Origin: Streptomyces sp. 846.5 | GTDB lineage: Bacteria; Actinomycetota; Actinomycetes; Streptomycetales; Streptomycetaceae | Length of the DNA: 64,000 bases | Direction of reading: 5' to 3' | NCBI RefSeq assembly: GCF_004365705.1 | Contig: NZ_SOBN01000001.1 | Coordinates: 3,582,001-3,646,000, forward strand | Shown here: piece after piece, positions 17,722-27,726 of the stretch | How positions within the stretch are numbered: position 1 is the stretch's first letter | How the letters are laid out: every line of letters starts with the position of its first letter | Made by a program: the position numbers and the translations under genes | The notes under the pieces: generated by a model | What the model was told of the DNA's origin: nothing | Seen by the model: the letters and a program-made list of their open reading frames with translations, nothing else | The model's database searches: none

Positions 17722-17894
17722 CTGCTGCTGCCTCCCCAGAGAACGTGTGACCTGCGTTTCCAGGGTGGCGGTTGGTGACAGAGCGGGCTATTCCCTGATC
17801 GAGTGCACATGTTCGACACCCATTCGGGGTAGCCCCAGCCGCTGTTCGTATATGCGCTTATCAATTGTCGGACTGTCAGCCGTTCAACAGACGT

Positions 17895-18692
17895 TCAGGC
17901 CCCGTCGTCGATGGCCTCCAGCACATACGGCCAGGCCGCCGACAGCGGGTCGATGAGCGCGAAGTGGTCCATCCCGGGCAGCTCCACCAGCCGCACCGGA
18001 TCGCCCGACCGCTGCGCCAGCCCGGCGAACTCGCGGCTCATGTCGACCGGTACGTCCTCGTCCATCGTCCCGTGCAGCAGGGTCACCGGGACGCCCAGCG
18101 GCAGCAGCGCGCCCGGGTCGGCCAGCGCATAGCGCTCGGGGACGTCGTTCACGCCGCCGCCGAGCAGATCCGCCGCCGCGCCCCGGCTCAGCTCCCAGAC
18201 GTCGGTGAGCGCCAGCGAGGAGCAGCCGGCCAGCGGGACCACCGCGTCCGGGCGCCAGTCGGAACGCCAGTTGGAGCCGGCCGGCAGCCGGTGCCGGGCC
18301 GCGGCCCACAGCGCGAGATGGCCCCCGGCCGAGTGGCCGACCAGCACCGTGCGCTTGGTCCTGATGCCGTGCGCGGCGATGATCACGGGAAGCGTCTCGA
18401 AGAACACCGAGAGGTCGTCGAAGGTCCCCGGCCAGCCCCCGCCGAAGGAGCCCACCCGCCGGTACTCGGGGACGACGACGGTGTAGCCGGTGGCGGCCAG
18501 CGCGTCGGCCAGCGGCCCGGTGTGGGTCCGGTCGTAGGCGGCGCGCCAGAAGCCGCCGTGGATGAGCACCACCAGAGTGCCGTTGGCCGGGCCGTCCTTG
18601 GGCATCCGCAGGTCGACGACCTGTTCGCGGTGCGAGCCGTAGCGGGCGGTGTGGTCGGGCGGCGGGGCGGGGCGGTTCAGCACCTCACTCAT
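17895..18692 (-). CDS. kynB: kynurenine formamidase (alpha/beta hydrolase type)
   Basis: A 265-residue alpha/beta hydrolase. The oxyanion motif HGGFWRAAYDRTH is near residue 44, the nucleophile elbow GHSAGGHLA near residue 118, and the late Asp (GTMDEDVPV) and His (GMDHFALID) complete the triad. This HGGxW type hydrolyses N-formylkynurenine to kynurenine. It lies downstream of the Lrp regulator and close to the divergent kynA-kynU operon, which together would convert tryptophan to anthranilate. A general carboxylesterase is the alternative if context is ignored. Confidence 0.85.
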   Translation of the reverse strand: MSEVLNRPAPPPDHTARYGSHREQVVDLRMPKDGPANGTLVVLIHGGFWRAAYDRTHTGPLADALAATGYTVVVPEYRRVGSFGGGWPGTFDDLSVFFETLPVIIAAHGIRTKRTVLVGHSAGGHLALWAAARHRLPAGSNWRSDWRPDAVVPLAGCSSLALTDVWELSRGAAADLLGGGVNDVPERYALADPGALLPLGVPVTLLHGTMDEDVPVDMSREFAGLAQRSGDPVRLVELPGMDHFALIDPLSAAWPYVLEAIDDGA

Positions 18693-18717
18693 GCCGAAAC
18701 TCCTTCAGGCCTGCTGG

Positions 18718-19152
18718 TCAGGCCGGTTCGACGGGCCGCCACTGCACCGGACTGGAGAGGATCATGGTGCTGGAGGGCTGCCCGTACTCGGCCAGGCGGT
18801 CGATGAGCGATTCGAAGTCCGCCATCGACGCTACCGCCACTATCAGCACGCAGCAGGCTCCTCCGGTCACCCGGTGCAATTGCAGTACTTCCGGCCAGTC
18901 GGCGACGGCCGGGTCGCGCAGTACGCAGCGCGGTCCGTAGCACTGCACCTGGACCAGCGCGCTCACCGGCCGCCCGGCGCGGACCAGGTCGACCTGCGCG
19001 CGATACCCCGTCAGCACCCCTGCCGCCTCCAGCCTGCGCACCCGTTCGGCGACGGCCGGCGAGGAGAGGTTGACCCGGCGCGAGAGCTCGTTGAAGGAGA
19101 GCCTCGCGTCCTGCTGCAGCTCGGCCAGCAGCCGCCGGTCCACGGCGTCCAT
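18718..19152 (-). CDS. Lrp/AsnC-family regulator of the kyn locus
   Basis: A 144-residue Lrp/AsnC regulator: N-terminal winged helix (MDAVDRRLLAELQQDARLSFNELSRRVNLSSPAVAERVRRLE) and C-terminal RAM ligand domain (VLQLHRVTGGACCVLIVAVASMADFESLIDRL). Start ATG 19152 has AGGAAG upstream and the canonical family start; the longer open frame adds non-homologous residues. It lies upstream of kynB and divergent from kynA across 194 bp, so it is the probable tryptophan- or kynurenine-responsive regulator of both sides. Confidence 0.87.
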   Translation of the reverse strand: MDAVDRRLLAELQQDARLSFNELSRRVNLSSPAVAERVRRLEAAGVLTGYRAQVDLVRAGRPVSALVQVQCYGPRCVLRDPAVADWPEVLQLHRVTGGACCVLIVAVASMADFESLIDRLAEYGQPSSTMILSSPVQWRPVEPA

Positions 19153-19346
19153 GCGGTCGCTTCCTGCCCGTCTGTCGATCGGCAACCCGATGGGGGTATC
19201 TACCTTTCCCATAGTAGGCGGAACGGTCCAACCGGCATCCGTCGCCCATTCAGTCACCGCCTTCCGCCGCGCAGAATGACGGTGGCAGGGCAAGCGGGCC
19301 ACGAGACGGAACAAGACCAGCCGGAAGCAAGCGACGGAGACACCCG

Positions 19347-20120
19347 ATGGCATCCCCCACCTCACCCCGGCTCGACTTCGGCGAGCCCACCACCCCCTAC
19401 ACCGCCTACGCGGGCATCGACGAACTGCACTCGCTCCAGCACCCGCGCAGCAAGGAGCCCAGCGAGCGCACCTTCATCGTCGCCACCCAGGTGATGGAGC
19501 TGCTGTTCGCCCAGCTCCGCCAGGAGTGGACGACGGCCCAGCACGCGCTGCGCGCCGACGACCTTCCGGGCGCCACGGCCGCACTGCGGCGCGGGCTCGG
19601 CGTGCAGGACGTCCTGGTCAACTCCTGGGACCTGCTGGCGACGATGACGCCGGTCGAGTTCAGCGCCTTCCGTCCGTACCTGGGCGAGGCCAGCGGCTTC
19701 CAGTCGTACGCCTATCTGCACCTGGAGTTCCTGCTCGGCAACAAGCACGAGCGGCTGCTGGAGCTCTACGCGGGCCACCCCCGGGTGCACGCCGAACTGG
19801 CGGAGACCCTGCACGGCCCGTCCCTCTACGACGACGTGGCCGCGCTGCTGGCGCGGCGCGGACTGACGGCCGACGCCGAGGGCTGGACCGAGGTCTACCG
19901 CGGTGGCGAAGCGCACCACCGCGACCTCGCGCTGCTCGGCGAACTGCTGCTGGACGTCGCCGAACGCGTCACCCGCTGGCGGCAGCGCCACCTCGCCTCG
20001 GTGAAGCGGACCATGGGCACCAAGCCCGGGACGGGCGGCTCCAGCGGGCTCAGCTGGCTGCGCAAGGCGGCCGACCAGGATGTCTTCCCCGAGCTGTGGA
20101 GCGCCCGCAATGCCCTCTGA
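19347..20120 (+). CDS. kynA: tryptophan 2,3-dioxygenase
   Basis: Heme enzyme of 257 residues that opens the indole ring of tryptophan to N-formylkynurenine. Family signatures: YAGIDELHSLQHP, SGFQSYAYLHLEFLLGNK (substrate pocket), and the heme-ligand segment RQRHLASVKRTMGTKPGTGGSSG with FPELWSAR at the end. Slightly shorter than most bacterial members (about 280) but apparently complete. It overlaps kynU by 11 nt, so the two are translationally coupled. Confidence 0.93.
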   Translation: MASPTSPRLDFGEPTTPYTAYAGIDELHSLQHPRSKEPSERTFIVATQVMELLFAQLRQEWTTAQHALRADDLPGATAALRRGLGVQDVLVNSWDLLATMTPVEFSAFRPYLGEASGFQSYAYLHLEFLLGNKHERLLELYAGHPRVHAELAETLHGPSLYDDVAALLARRGLTADAEGWTEVYRGGEAHHRDLALLGELLLDVAERVTRWRQRHLASVKRTMGTKPGTGGSSGLSWLRKAADQDVFPELWSARNAL

Positions 20121-21381
20121 CACGCACTCAGCCGCGCACCCGGCCCCGCACGCCACTGCATCGGACCCCGTCGCCCTGGACGCCGCCGACCCGCTGCGCG
20201 GCTTCCGCTCCCGGTTCACCCTCCCCGAGGGCGTGCTCTACCTGGACGGCAACTCCCTCGGCGCGCTCCCCGCGCACACCCCCGAGCGAATCGCCCGGCT
20301 GGTGCGGCAGGAGTGGGGCGAGGGCCTGATCCGCAGCTGGAACGAGGCCGGCTGGTACGACCTGCCGCGCGGCCTGGGCGACCGGATCGCGCCGCTGGTC
20401 GGCGCCGCGCCCGGGCAGACCGTGGTCTGCGACTCGACCTCGGTGAACCTGTTCAAGGTGCTGACGGCGGCCCGGCGGCTGCGCCCCGGCCGGCCGGCCC
20501 TGGTCGCCGAGCTGGGCAGCTTCCCCACCGACCTCTACCTCACCGAGGGCGTCGGCGTGGACCCGGGCGACCGCCGCTTGCTGGACCGCGACGGCTGGTC
20601 CCTCGACTCCCTGGCCGGCCTGCTTGCCGACGACACCGCCGTCCTGCTGCTCTCCCATGTCGACTACCGCACCGGAGAGCTGCGCGACATGGCCACCGTG
20701 ACCGAACTCGCGCACCGGCACGGCGCGCTGGTGGTCTGGGACCTGTGCCACTCGGTCGGCGCGCTGCCGGTGGAGCTGGACGCCGCCGGGGCGGACTTCG
20801 CCGTCGGCTGCAGCTACAAGTACCTCAACGGCGGCCCCGGCTCCCCCGCCTTCCTCTACGCCGCCGCCCGCCACCACGACGCCGCCGAGCAGCCGCTCAC
20901 CGGCTGGTTCGGCCACGCCGACCCCTTCGCCTTCGAACCCGGCTACCGCCCCGCCGCCGGGATCGGACGCTTCCTCACCGGCACCCCGCCGCTGCTCAGC
21001 ATGGCCGGCCTGCAGGCGGCGCTGGACCTCTGGGACGAGGTCGACCTCACCGCGCTGCGCGCCAAGAGCCTCAGCCTGACCTCGCTGTTCCTGGAGCTCA
21101 CCGCACCCCTGGGCCTTCCCTCGCTCACCCCCGCCGAGCCGTCGCGCCGCGGCAGCCAGGTCTCGCTGCGGCATCCGCACGCCTACGCCGTGATGCAGGC
21201 GCTGATCGAACGCGGCGTGATCGGCGACTTCCGCGCCCCGGACGTGCTGCGCTTCGGCTTCACCCCGCTCTACCTCAGCCACGCGGACGTCCACGATGCG
21301 GCGACGGCGCTGCGGGAGGTGCTGGAGTCGGGCGTCTGGCGCGAGGAGCGGTTCGCGGCCTCGGCGGGGGCGGTGACCTGA
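20110..21381 (+). CDS. kynU: kynureninase
   Basis: PLP enzyme of 423 residues (aspartate-aminotransferase fold) that cleaves kynurenine to anthranilate and alanine. The N-terminal motif YLDGNSLGALP, VWDLCHSVGALPVEL and the PLP lysine segment GCSYKYLNGGPGSPAFLY are all present, as is the C-terminal FGFTPLYLSHADV. ATG 20110 lies inside the kynA end. The product anthranilate feeds secondary metabolism or catabolism; no further catabolic genes follow. Confidence 0.93.
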   Translation: MPSDTHSAAHPAPHATASDPVALDAADPLRGFRSRFTLPEGVLYLDGNSLGALPAHTPERIARLVRQEWGEGLIRSWNEAGWYDLPRGLGDRIAPLVGAAPGQTVVCDSTSVNLFKVLTAARRLRPGRPALVAELGSFPTDLYLTEGVGVDPGDRRLLDRDGWSLDSLAGLLADDTAVLLLSHVDYRTGELRDMATVTELAHRHGALVVWDLCHSVGALPVELDAAGADFAVGCSYKYLNGGPGSPAFLYAAARHHDAAEQPLTGWFGHADPFAFEPGYRPAAGIGRFLTGTPPLLSMAGLQAALDLWDEVDLTALRAKSLSLTSLFLELTAPLGLPSLTPAEPSRRGSQVSLRHPHAYAVMQALIERGVIGDFRAPDVLRFGFTPLYLSHADVHDAATALREVLESGVWREERFAASAGAVT

Positions 21382-21480
21382 GAGCAGCTCCAGACCCCGC
21401 GGACCCCGTACAACCTGTACAGCACCGTTCTGCCGTTAAACCCCTGTCGGAGGAGAGCGGCCCCCTGTCAGAATGGCCCA

Positions 21481-22509
21481 ATGCCCAGCTCTGCCCGCAC
21501 CCCGAACCGGCTCACCGGCCTGGTCCTGATCGTCATCTCCGCCTGTGCCTTCGGCGGCTCGGGGATCGCGGCCAAACCGCTGATCGAGGCCGGGCTCACC
21601 CCCCTGGACGTGGTCTGGCTGCGGGCCACCGGAGCCGCGCTGATCCTGCTGCCGGTCCTGATCAAGCACCGCGACCTGCCGCGCCGGCGACCCGGGCTGA
21701 TCATCGGCTTCGGGCTGTTCGCGGTGGCCGGCTGCCAGGGGCTGTCCTTCGCCTCGCTGGCGCTGATCCCGGTCGGCGTGGCGCTGCTCATCGAGTACCT
21801 GGGCCCGCCGCTGCTGCTCGGCTACATCCGGATCGTCCAGCGCCGCAAGGTCGGCCGCAGGGCCGCGCTGGGGGCACTGCTGGCCGTGCTCGGACTGTGC
21901 TGCGTGGTCCAGATCTGGAGCGGGCTCGGCGGGCTCAACCCGTGGGGCGTGGCGCTGGGTCTGGGCGCGGCGTTCTGCCAGGTCGTCTACTTCGTCCTGG
22001 CGGAGGACGTCGGCGCGGGGGCCTCGTCCGGCCCGGACGCCGAGAAGCCGGTGGACCCCATCGCGCTGAGCGCCTACGGGCTGCTGATCGGCTCGGTCGT
22101 CTTCACCGCCGCCGCCCGCCCGTGGAACATCGACTGGTCGGTCTTCGGGCACGACGTCGCCATGGGCGGACGGCAGGTACCGGCGCTGCTGCTGCTCGGC
22201 TGGATGATCGTGGTCGCGACCGTGGTGGCCTATGTGACCGGGGTGGCGGCGGTCAGCCATCTGTCCGCGCAGGTCGCCGGGGTCGTCGCCTGCCTGGAGG
22301 CCGTGGTGGGCACCGTGCTGGCCTGGGTGCTGCTCGGCGAGCACCTGGCGCTGCCGCAGATCGTCGGCGGGCTGCTGGTCCTAGTGGGCGCGGGGATCGC
22401 CCAGACGTCGTCGACACCCGGCGCCCCGAGCACGGTGATCACCGAGGTCGGCGTGGAGCCGCTGCCGACCGTCGCGGCCCCCGCCCTCGCAGCCCCAGCA
22501 CGCCGTTGA
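21481..22509 (+). CDS. EamA/DMT-family transporter
   Basis: A 342-residue membrane protein with two EamA repeats and ten predicted helices (TGLVLIVISACAFGGSGIAAKPLIEAG at the start; LALPQIVGGLLVLVGAGIAQT at the end of repeat 2). Family members export amino acids or metabolites. A short hydrophilic insert (GAGASSGPDAEKPVDP) separates helices in the second half. It is monocistronic, 100 bp after kynU; a role in kynurenine or anthranilate export is possible but unsupported. Confidence 0.85.
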   Translation: MPSSARTPNRLTGLVLIVISACAFGGSGIAAKPLIEAGLTPLDVVWLRATGAALILLPVLIKHRDLPRRRPGLIIGFGLFAVAGCQGLSFASLALIPVGVALLIEYLGPPLLLGYIRIVQRRKVGRRAALGALLAVLGLCCVVQIWSGLGGLNPWGVALGLGAAFCQVVYFVLAEDVGAGASSGPDAEKPVDPIALSAYGLLIGSVVFTAAARPWNIDWSVFGHDVAMGGRQVPALLLLGWMIVVATVVAYVTGVAAVSHLSAQVAGVVACLEAVVGTVLAWVLLGEHLALPQIVGGLLVLVGAGIAQTSSTPGAPSTVITEVGVEPLPTVAAPALAAPARR

Positions 22510-22512
22510 GGC

Positions 22513-22962
22513 TCAGCCGCCCAGGGTCGGCTGCATCCGCGTCGTCACCGCGATGCGGTTCCAGGAGTTGATGGTGAGGATCAGGGCGATGATCTGGGCC
22601 AGTTCCGCCTCCTCGAAGTGCTCGGCGGCGCGGGCGTAGACCTCGTCCGGGACGAACCCGTCGGTCAGGACGGTGACGGCCTCGGTGAGGGCGAGTGCGG
22701 CCTGCTCCTTCTCGGTGAAGACCGGGCCGGCCTCCTCCCATGCGCTGAGGAGGTAGATCCGCTCCTCCGACTCGCCGCCCTTGCGGGCGTCGCGGGTGTG
22801 CATGTCGAGGCAGAAGGCGCAGTGGTTCAGCTGCGAGGACCGGATCTTGACCAGCTCGGCGAGGACCGGGTCGACCCCCCTGCCGGCGGCGCGGTCGAGG
22901 GCGACCATCGCCTGGTAGACCTCGGGGGCGAGCTTGGCGAGGTTCATGCGCCGGCCGGACAT
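22513..22962 (-). CDS. carboxymuconolactone decarboxylase/AhpD-family protein
   Basis: A 149-residue all-helical AhpD-like protein with the redox motif HCAFCLDMHTRDARK (CxxC plus His) near residue 50. Such proteins act as alkylhydroperoxidase-like disulfide reductases. Start ATG 22962 has AAGGAG upstream. It is divergent from a MocR-type regulator across 86 bp, the arrangement expected of a target and its regulator. Confidence 0.85.
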   Translation of the reverse strand: MSGRRMNLAKLAPEVYQAMVALDRAAGRGVDPVLAELVKIRSSQLNHCAFCLDMHTRDARKGGESEERIYLLSAWEEAGPVFTEKEQAALALTEAVTVLTDGFVPDEVYARAAEHFEEAELAQIIALILTINSWNRIAVTTRMQPTLGG

Positions 22963-23048
22963 GTGCGCTCCTTGGCTGTCGGACGTGTCGATCGTGGTCA
23001 CGGACACCAACCTATGAGCCAAGTAGCGCAGGAGTATGGTCCATTTCC

Positions 23049-24530
23049 ATGGCAGATCAGTGGGCCAATTCCCAGCCCGGCACCACCTCGCCCGGCACCG
23101 TCGACCTCCATCTCGACCTGGACCTGGCCGGCCCCGGCGGCGTCCGCGTCTCCCTCACCGACGCCCTGCGGGAGGCCGTCCGCAGCGGGCGACTCGCACC
23201 GGGGACGCGACTGCCGCCGTCCCGCTCGCTGGCCACCGACCTCGGGGTGGCCCGCAACACCGTCGCGGACGCGTACGGGGACCTGGTGGCCGAGGGCTGG
23301 CTCTCGGCCCGTCAGGGGTCGGGCACGCGGGTGGCCCAGCGGGTGACCGGGCAGGACGGCGGACGACGGGGAAAGCGGTCGGCGAAGCCCGTCCGAACCC
23401 CGGCCCGTCCGGCGCCGTTCACCCCGTTCCACACCTCGACCAGCCTCTACGCCGGCTCCCCCGACCTCTCCGCCTTCCCCCGCGCCGCCTGGCTCGCCGC
23501 CGCCCGCCGGGCGATGGCGGCGGCGCCCAACGAGCTGTTCGGCTACGGGGATCCGCGCGGCTGCCAGCAGCTGCGCGAGGCGCTGGCGGAGTACCTGGCC
23601 CGGGCCCGGGGCGTGCGCACCGCCCCGGAACGGCTGGTCGTCTGCTCGGGATTCACCCAGGGGCTGTCGCTGCTGAGCCGCGTCCTGCGCGGGGACGGCG
23701 TGCGCACACTCGCCGTGGAGTCGTACGGGCTGCACATCCACCGCGACCTGGCCGCCACGAGCGGGCTGTCCACCGTCCCGCTGACGGTCGATCACCATGG
23801 CGCCGACACAGTACAATTGACGACTCATCGACACATCGGCGCGGTGCTGCTCACCCCCGCCCACCAGTTCCCCACCGGGGTTCCGCTGCACCCGGACCGG
23901 CGCGCGGCCGTGGTCGACTGGGCCAGGACCACCGGCGGGCTGGTGCTGGAGGACGACTACGACGGCGAGTTCCGCTACGACCGCCAGCCCGTGGGCGCGC
24001 TCCAGGGCCTGGACCCCGAGCGCGTGGTCTACCTGGGGACGGCGAGCAAGAGCCTCGCCCCCGCGCTCCGGCTGGGCTGGATGGCGCTGCCCGAGCATCT
24101 GGTGGAGCAGGTGGTGACCGCCAAGCACGCCGGGGAGCAGCATCCCGGCGTCCTGGACCAGCTGACGCTGGCCGAGTTCATCAGCTCCGGCGGCTACGAC
24201 CGCCATCTGCGGGCGATGCGGCTGCGCTACCGCCGACGCCGCGACCGGCTGGTCGCAGCGCTCGCCGAGCGCGTCCCCTCGGTCCGGGTCGGCGGTATCG
24301 CCGCCGGGCTGCATGCGGTGCTGCGGCTGCCGGCGGGGACGGAGCAGCAGGTGCTGCGCAGCGCCGACTGGCTCGGCCTGGCCGTCCAGGGCCTGGACTC
24401 CTTCCGCCACCCCGCCGTCCCCCGACCCGAGGCGGCCGACGGCCTGGTCGTCGGCTACGGGACCCCGGCCGAGCACGCCTTCACCGGAGCGCTGGACACT
24501 CTCTGCCAGGTGCTGGAGTCGGTGCTCTGA
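23049..24530 (+). CDS. MocR-type GntR regulator with aminotransferase domain
   Basis: A 493-residue fusion. An N-terminal GntR winged helix (LTDALREAVRSGRLAPGTRLPPSRSLATDLGVARNTVADAY, about 34-80) and an unstructured linker precede a type-I aminotransferase domain. The PLP-binding segment LEDDYDGEF...VYLGTASKSLAPALRLGW retains the lysine. MocR proteins use PLP or an amine as effector and usually control a divergent neighbour, here the AhpD-like gene. Confidence 0.9.
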   Translation: MADQWANSQPGTTSPGTVDLHLDLDLAGPGGVRVSLTDALREAVRSGRLAPGTRLPPSRSLATDLGVARNTVADAYGDLVAEGWLSARQGSGTRVAQRVTGQDGGRRGKRSAKPVRTPARPAPFTPFHTSTSLYAGSPDLSAFPRAAWLAAARRAMAAAPNELFGYGDPRGCQQLREALAEYLARARGVRTAPERLVVCSGFTQGLSLLSRVLRGDGVRTLAVESYGLHIHRDLAATSGLSTVPLTVDHHGADTVQLTTHRHIGAVLLTPAHQFPTGVPLHPDRRAAVVDWARTTGGLVLEDDYDGEFRYDRQPVGALQGLDPERVVYLGTASKSLAPALRLGWMALPEHLVEQVVTAKHAGEQHPGVLDQLTLAEFISSGGYDRHLRAMRLRYRRRRDRLVAALAERVPSVRVGGIAAGLHAVLRLPAGTEQQVLRSADWLGLAVQGLDSFRHPAVPRPEAADGLVVGYGTPAEHAFTGALDTLCQVLESVL

Positions 24531-24580
24531 GCGGGTACCGACCATAGCGGGCAGCGGCACGATCGGCGAGGCTGGGGAGC

Positions 24581-24928
24581 ATGACGAACGACAGCCCGCC
24601 CGATCCTGCACTCCCGGCCCCCGTCCGCCGCCTCCTGGACGCGGTCGAGCGTGGCGACTCCGACGCCTTCGCCGAACTCTTCGGCACGGACGGCGCGGTG
24701 GACGACTGGGGCCGGGTGTTCGTCGGCCGCGACCAGGTCCGCGGCTGGAGCGACCGTGAATTCATCGGCCTGAAGGGCAGGCTGACGGTCCATCACCGGA
24801 GCACGCAGCCGCCGCCGGTGCTGATCGTCACGATCGGCACCGACGGCGGCTACAACGGCCCGTCCACCCTCACCTTCACGCTCTCGCCGGACGGCGAGGG
24901 CATCGACCGGATGGCGATGACCGACTGA
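24581..24928 (+). CDS. NTF2-like (SnoaL-fold) protein
   Basis: A 115-residue protein with the cone-shaped NTF2-like pattern: helix LLDAVERGDSDAFAELFGTDGAVDDWGRVFVGRDQVRGW followed by beta strands ending LTFTLSPDGEGIDRMAMTD. No catalytic residues can be assigned. It is convergent with kdpC, 12 bp away. Confidence 0.8.
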   Translation: MTNDSPPDPALPAPVRRLLDAVERGDSDAFAELFGTDGAVDDWGRVFVGRDQVRGWSDREFIGLKGRLTVHHRSTQPPPVLIVTIGTDGGYNGPSTLTFTLSPDGEGIDRMAMTD

Positions 24929-24940
24929 ACCACCCCACCG

Positions 24941-25570
24941 TCAACCGAGCTTGGTGAGGGCGATGTTGAGGTCGAGCACGTCCACCCGGGGTTCGCCGAG
25001 GAAGCCGAGGGTGCGGTCCTGGGTGTACTTCTTGACCAGGGCCTGGACCTGGACGTCGGTCAGGCCGCGGGCCTGGGCGACCCGGTTGACCTGGATGGCG
25101 GCGTAGGCCGGGCTGATGTCGGGGTCCAGCCCTGAGCCGGAGGAGGTGATCGCGTCGGGCGGGACCTGGCTCTGCGCGACTCCGTTGAAGGTCGCGATGT
25201 CCTGCTTCAGTGCCGTGTAGGTGGTGGCCAGCCCGGCGTCGTTGGTGCCCTTGTTGGTGCCGGCCGAGGCGGTGGGGTCGTAACCGTTGGCGCCGGCGGC
25301 GGAGGGCCGGGACTGGAACAGCTTGGGGTCGGGGCTGACGGTCTTGCCGTCGGCCGAGGTGGTGGTGAAGTTCTGCCCGATCAGCGAGGAGCCGACGACG
25401 TTGCCGTTCTTGTCCTTCACCAGTGAGCCGTTGGCCTGGCTGGAGAAGGCGACCTGGGAGATACCGGTGATGGCAAGCGGGTACAGCAGGCCGCACAGGA
25501 CGGTGAACAGCAGCAGCAGCCGCAGCCCGGTCAAGTGGTTCCGCACCGCGGTGGGAAGAGGTTTGGCCAT
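24941..25570 (-). CDS. kdpC: potassium-transporting ATPase subunit KdpC
   Basis: A 209-residue subunit with one N-terminal transmembrane helix (LLLLFTVLCGLLYPLAITGISQVAF) and the periplasmic-type domain (GSSLIGQNF, FQSRPSAAGANGYDPTASAGTNKG, DAITSSGSGLDPDISPAYA). It forms part of the high-affinity K+ pump Kdp and is required for assembly and ATP affinity. It is the last gene of the kdp operon, 17 bp after kdpB. Confidence 0.95.
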   Translation of the reverse strand: MAKPLPTAVRNHLTGLRLLLLFTVLCGLLYPLAITGISQVAFSSQANGSLVKDKNGNVVGSSLIGQNFTTTSADGKTVSPDPKLFQSRPSAAGANGYDPTASAGTNKGTNDAGLATTYTALKQDIATFNGVAQSQVPPDAITSSGSGLDPDISPAYAAIQVNRVAQARGLTDVQVQALVKKYTQDRTLGFLGEPRVDVLDLNIALTKLG

Positions 25571-25587
25571 GGTCTCGTCACACTCTT

Positions 25588-27726
25588 TCAGTGCAGTCCG
25601 GGGATGAACTGGACGATCAGGTCGATCGCCTTGATCCCGACGAAGGGCAGGATCAGTCCGCCGATTCCGTAGATGCCCAGGTTGCGGCGCAGCAGGGACT
25701 GGGCGGAGGAGGGCTTGTAGCGCACGCCGCGCAGGGCGAGCGGGATCAGGCCGATGATGATCAGCGCGTTGAAGATGATCGCCGAGGTGATCGCGGACTT
25801 GGGGCTGTCCAGGGCCATGATGTTGAGGTGCCGCAGGCCCGGGTAGACCGAGGCGAACATGGCCGGGATGATCGCGAAGTACTTGGCCACGTCGTTGGCG
25901 ATGGAGAAGGTGGTCAGTGCGCCGCGGGTGATCAGGAGCTGCTTGCCGATCTCGACGATCTCGATCAGCTTGGTGGGGTTGGAGTCCAGGTCCACCATGT
26001 TCCCGGCCTCCTTGGCGGCCGAGGTTCCGGTGTTCATGGCCACGCCCACGTCGGCCTGGGCCAGTGCCGGGGCGTCGTTGGTGCCGTCCCCGGTCATGGC
26101 GACCAGCTTGCCGCCGGCCTGCTCCTTCTTGATCAGGGCCATCTTGTCCTCGGGGGTGGCCTCGGCGAGGAAGTCGTCCACGCCGGCCTCCTCCGCGATC
26201 GCGGCGGCCGTCAGCGGGTTGTCACCGGTGATCATGACGGTGCGGATGCCCATCGCCCGCAGGTCCTCGAACCGCTGCTTGATCCCCGGCTTCACCACGT
26301 CCTTGAGGTAGATCACCCCGAGCGCCCGGGCCGGAGCGCTGCCGCGCTTCTCCGCGACCACCAGCGGGGTGCCGCCGCGGTTGGAGATCTGCTCGACGGC
26401 GATGTCCAGTTCCTGGCCGGTGGATCCGCCGTTCTCGCGTACCCAGGCGGCCACGGAGCCCGCCGCGCCCTTGCGGATGCAGTGCACCCCCGCGGTTTCG
26501 TCCAGGTCGACGCCGGACATGCGGGTCTGGGCGGTGAACTCGATCCAGGTGGCGTGGGACAGTTCACCCTGCGCCCGTTCGCGCAGGCCGTACTTCTCCT
26601 TGGCCAGGACGACGATGGAGCGGCCTTCGGGAGTCTCGTCCGCGAGGGAGGAGAGCTGTGCGGCGTCGGCCAGTGCCTCCACCTCGGCTCCTGCCACCGG
26701 CAGGAACTCGGCGGCCTGGCGGTTGCCGAAGGTGATGGTGCCGGTCTTGTCCAGCAGCAGGGTGGAGACGTCGCCGGCGGCCTCGACCGCACGTCCCGAC
26801 ATGGCCAGCACATTGCGCTGCACCAGCCGGTCCATCCCGGCGATGCCGATCGCCGACAGCAGCGCCCCGATGGTGGTCGGGATCAGCGCCACCAGCAGCG
26901 CCACCAGCACGATGATGGTCTGCTCGGCCCCGGCGTACTTCGCCATCGGCTGCAGGGTCACCACCGCCAGCAGGAACACGATGGTCAGCGACGCCAGCAG
27001 GATGTTCAGCGCGATCTCGTTCGGCGTCTTCTGCCGCGCCGCACCCTCGACCAGCGCGATCATCCGGTCGATGAACGTCTTGCCGGGCTCCGAGGTGATC
27101 TTCACCACGATCCGGTCCGACAGCACCTTGGTGCCACCGGTCACCGCCGAGCGGTCACCGCCGGACTCGCGGATCACCGGCGCGGACTCGCCGGTGATCG
27201 CCGACTCGTCCACGCTGGCCACGCCCTCGACGACATCGCCGTCACCGGGGATGATCTGGCCGGCCTCGACGATGACGAAGTCGCCCAGTTTCAGCTCGGT
27301 CGCCGCGACCTCCGCCTCGGCGACCTGCGTCGCGCCCGGGGCCCAACTGCCCCGGACCCGCCGGGCCACGGTGTCGGTCTTGGTCCGGCGCAGGGTGTCG
27401 GCCTGCGCCTTGCCGCGGCCCTCGGCCACGGCCTCGGCCAGGTTGGCGAAGACCACGGTCAGCCACAGCCACACCGTGATCACCCAGGCGAACACGCTGG
27501 GCTTCTCGATCGCCGAGACCGTGGTCAGCAGCGAGCCGACCTCGACCACGAACATCACCGGGCTCTTCACCATCACCCGCGGATCGAGCTTCCTGATCGC
27601 GTCCGGGAAGGAGGTGAGCAGTTGCCTGGGATCGAGCAGACCCGCCGAGAGCCGGTGTTCCGTCTCACCCGCCGGCTGCTGCGTCTCCGGCTCGCTGGCC
27701 GGGTTGAGGAGAGTGGGGGTGGACAT
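25588..27726 (-). CDS. kdpB: potassium-transporting ATPase ATP-binding subunit KdpB
   Basis: P-type ATPase of 712 residues. The phosphorylation site [16 protein letters not shown] ([10 protein letters not shown]), hinge [21 protein letters not shown] and the transmembrane helices are all present. It hydrolyses ATP to drive K+ uptake through KdpA. The start overlaps the kdpA stop by one base (ATGA). Confidence 0.96.
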   Translation of the reverse strand: MSTPTLLNPASEPETQQPAGETEHRLSAGLLDPRQLLTSFPDAIRKLDPRVMVKSPVMFVVEVGSLLTTVSAIEKPSVFAWVITVWLWLTVVFANLAEAVAEGRGKAQADTLRRTKTDTVARRVRGSWAPGATQVAEAEVAATELKLGDFVIVEAGQIIPGDGDVVEGVASVDESAITGESAPVIRESGGDRSAVTGGTKVLSDRIVVKITSEPGKTFIDRMIALVEGAARQKTPNEIALNILLASLTIVFLLAVVTLQPMAKYAGAEQTIIVLVALLVALIPTTIGALLSAIGIAGMDRLVQRNVLAMSGRAVEAAGDVSTLLLDKTGTITFGNRQAAEFLPVAGAEVEALADAAQLSSLADETPEGRSIVVLAKEKYGLRERAQGELSHATWIEFTAQTRMSGVDLDETAGVHCIRKGAAGSVAAWVRENGGSTGQELDIAVEQISNRGGTPLVVAEKRGSAPARALGVIYLKDVVKPGIKQRFEDLRAMGIRTVMITGDNPLTAAAIAEEAGVDDFLAEATPEDKMALIKKEQAGGKLVAMTGDGTNDAPALAQADVGVAMNTGTSAAKEAGNMVDLDSNPTKLIEIVEIGKQLLITRGALTTFSIANDVAKYFAIIPAMFASVYPGLRHLNIMALDSPKSAITSAIIFNALIIIGLIPLALRGVRYKPSSAQSLLRRNLGIYGIGGLILPFVGIKAIDLIVQFIPGLH

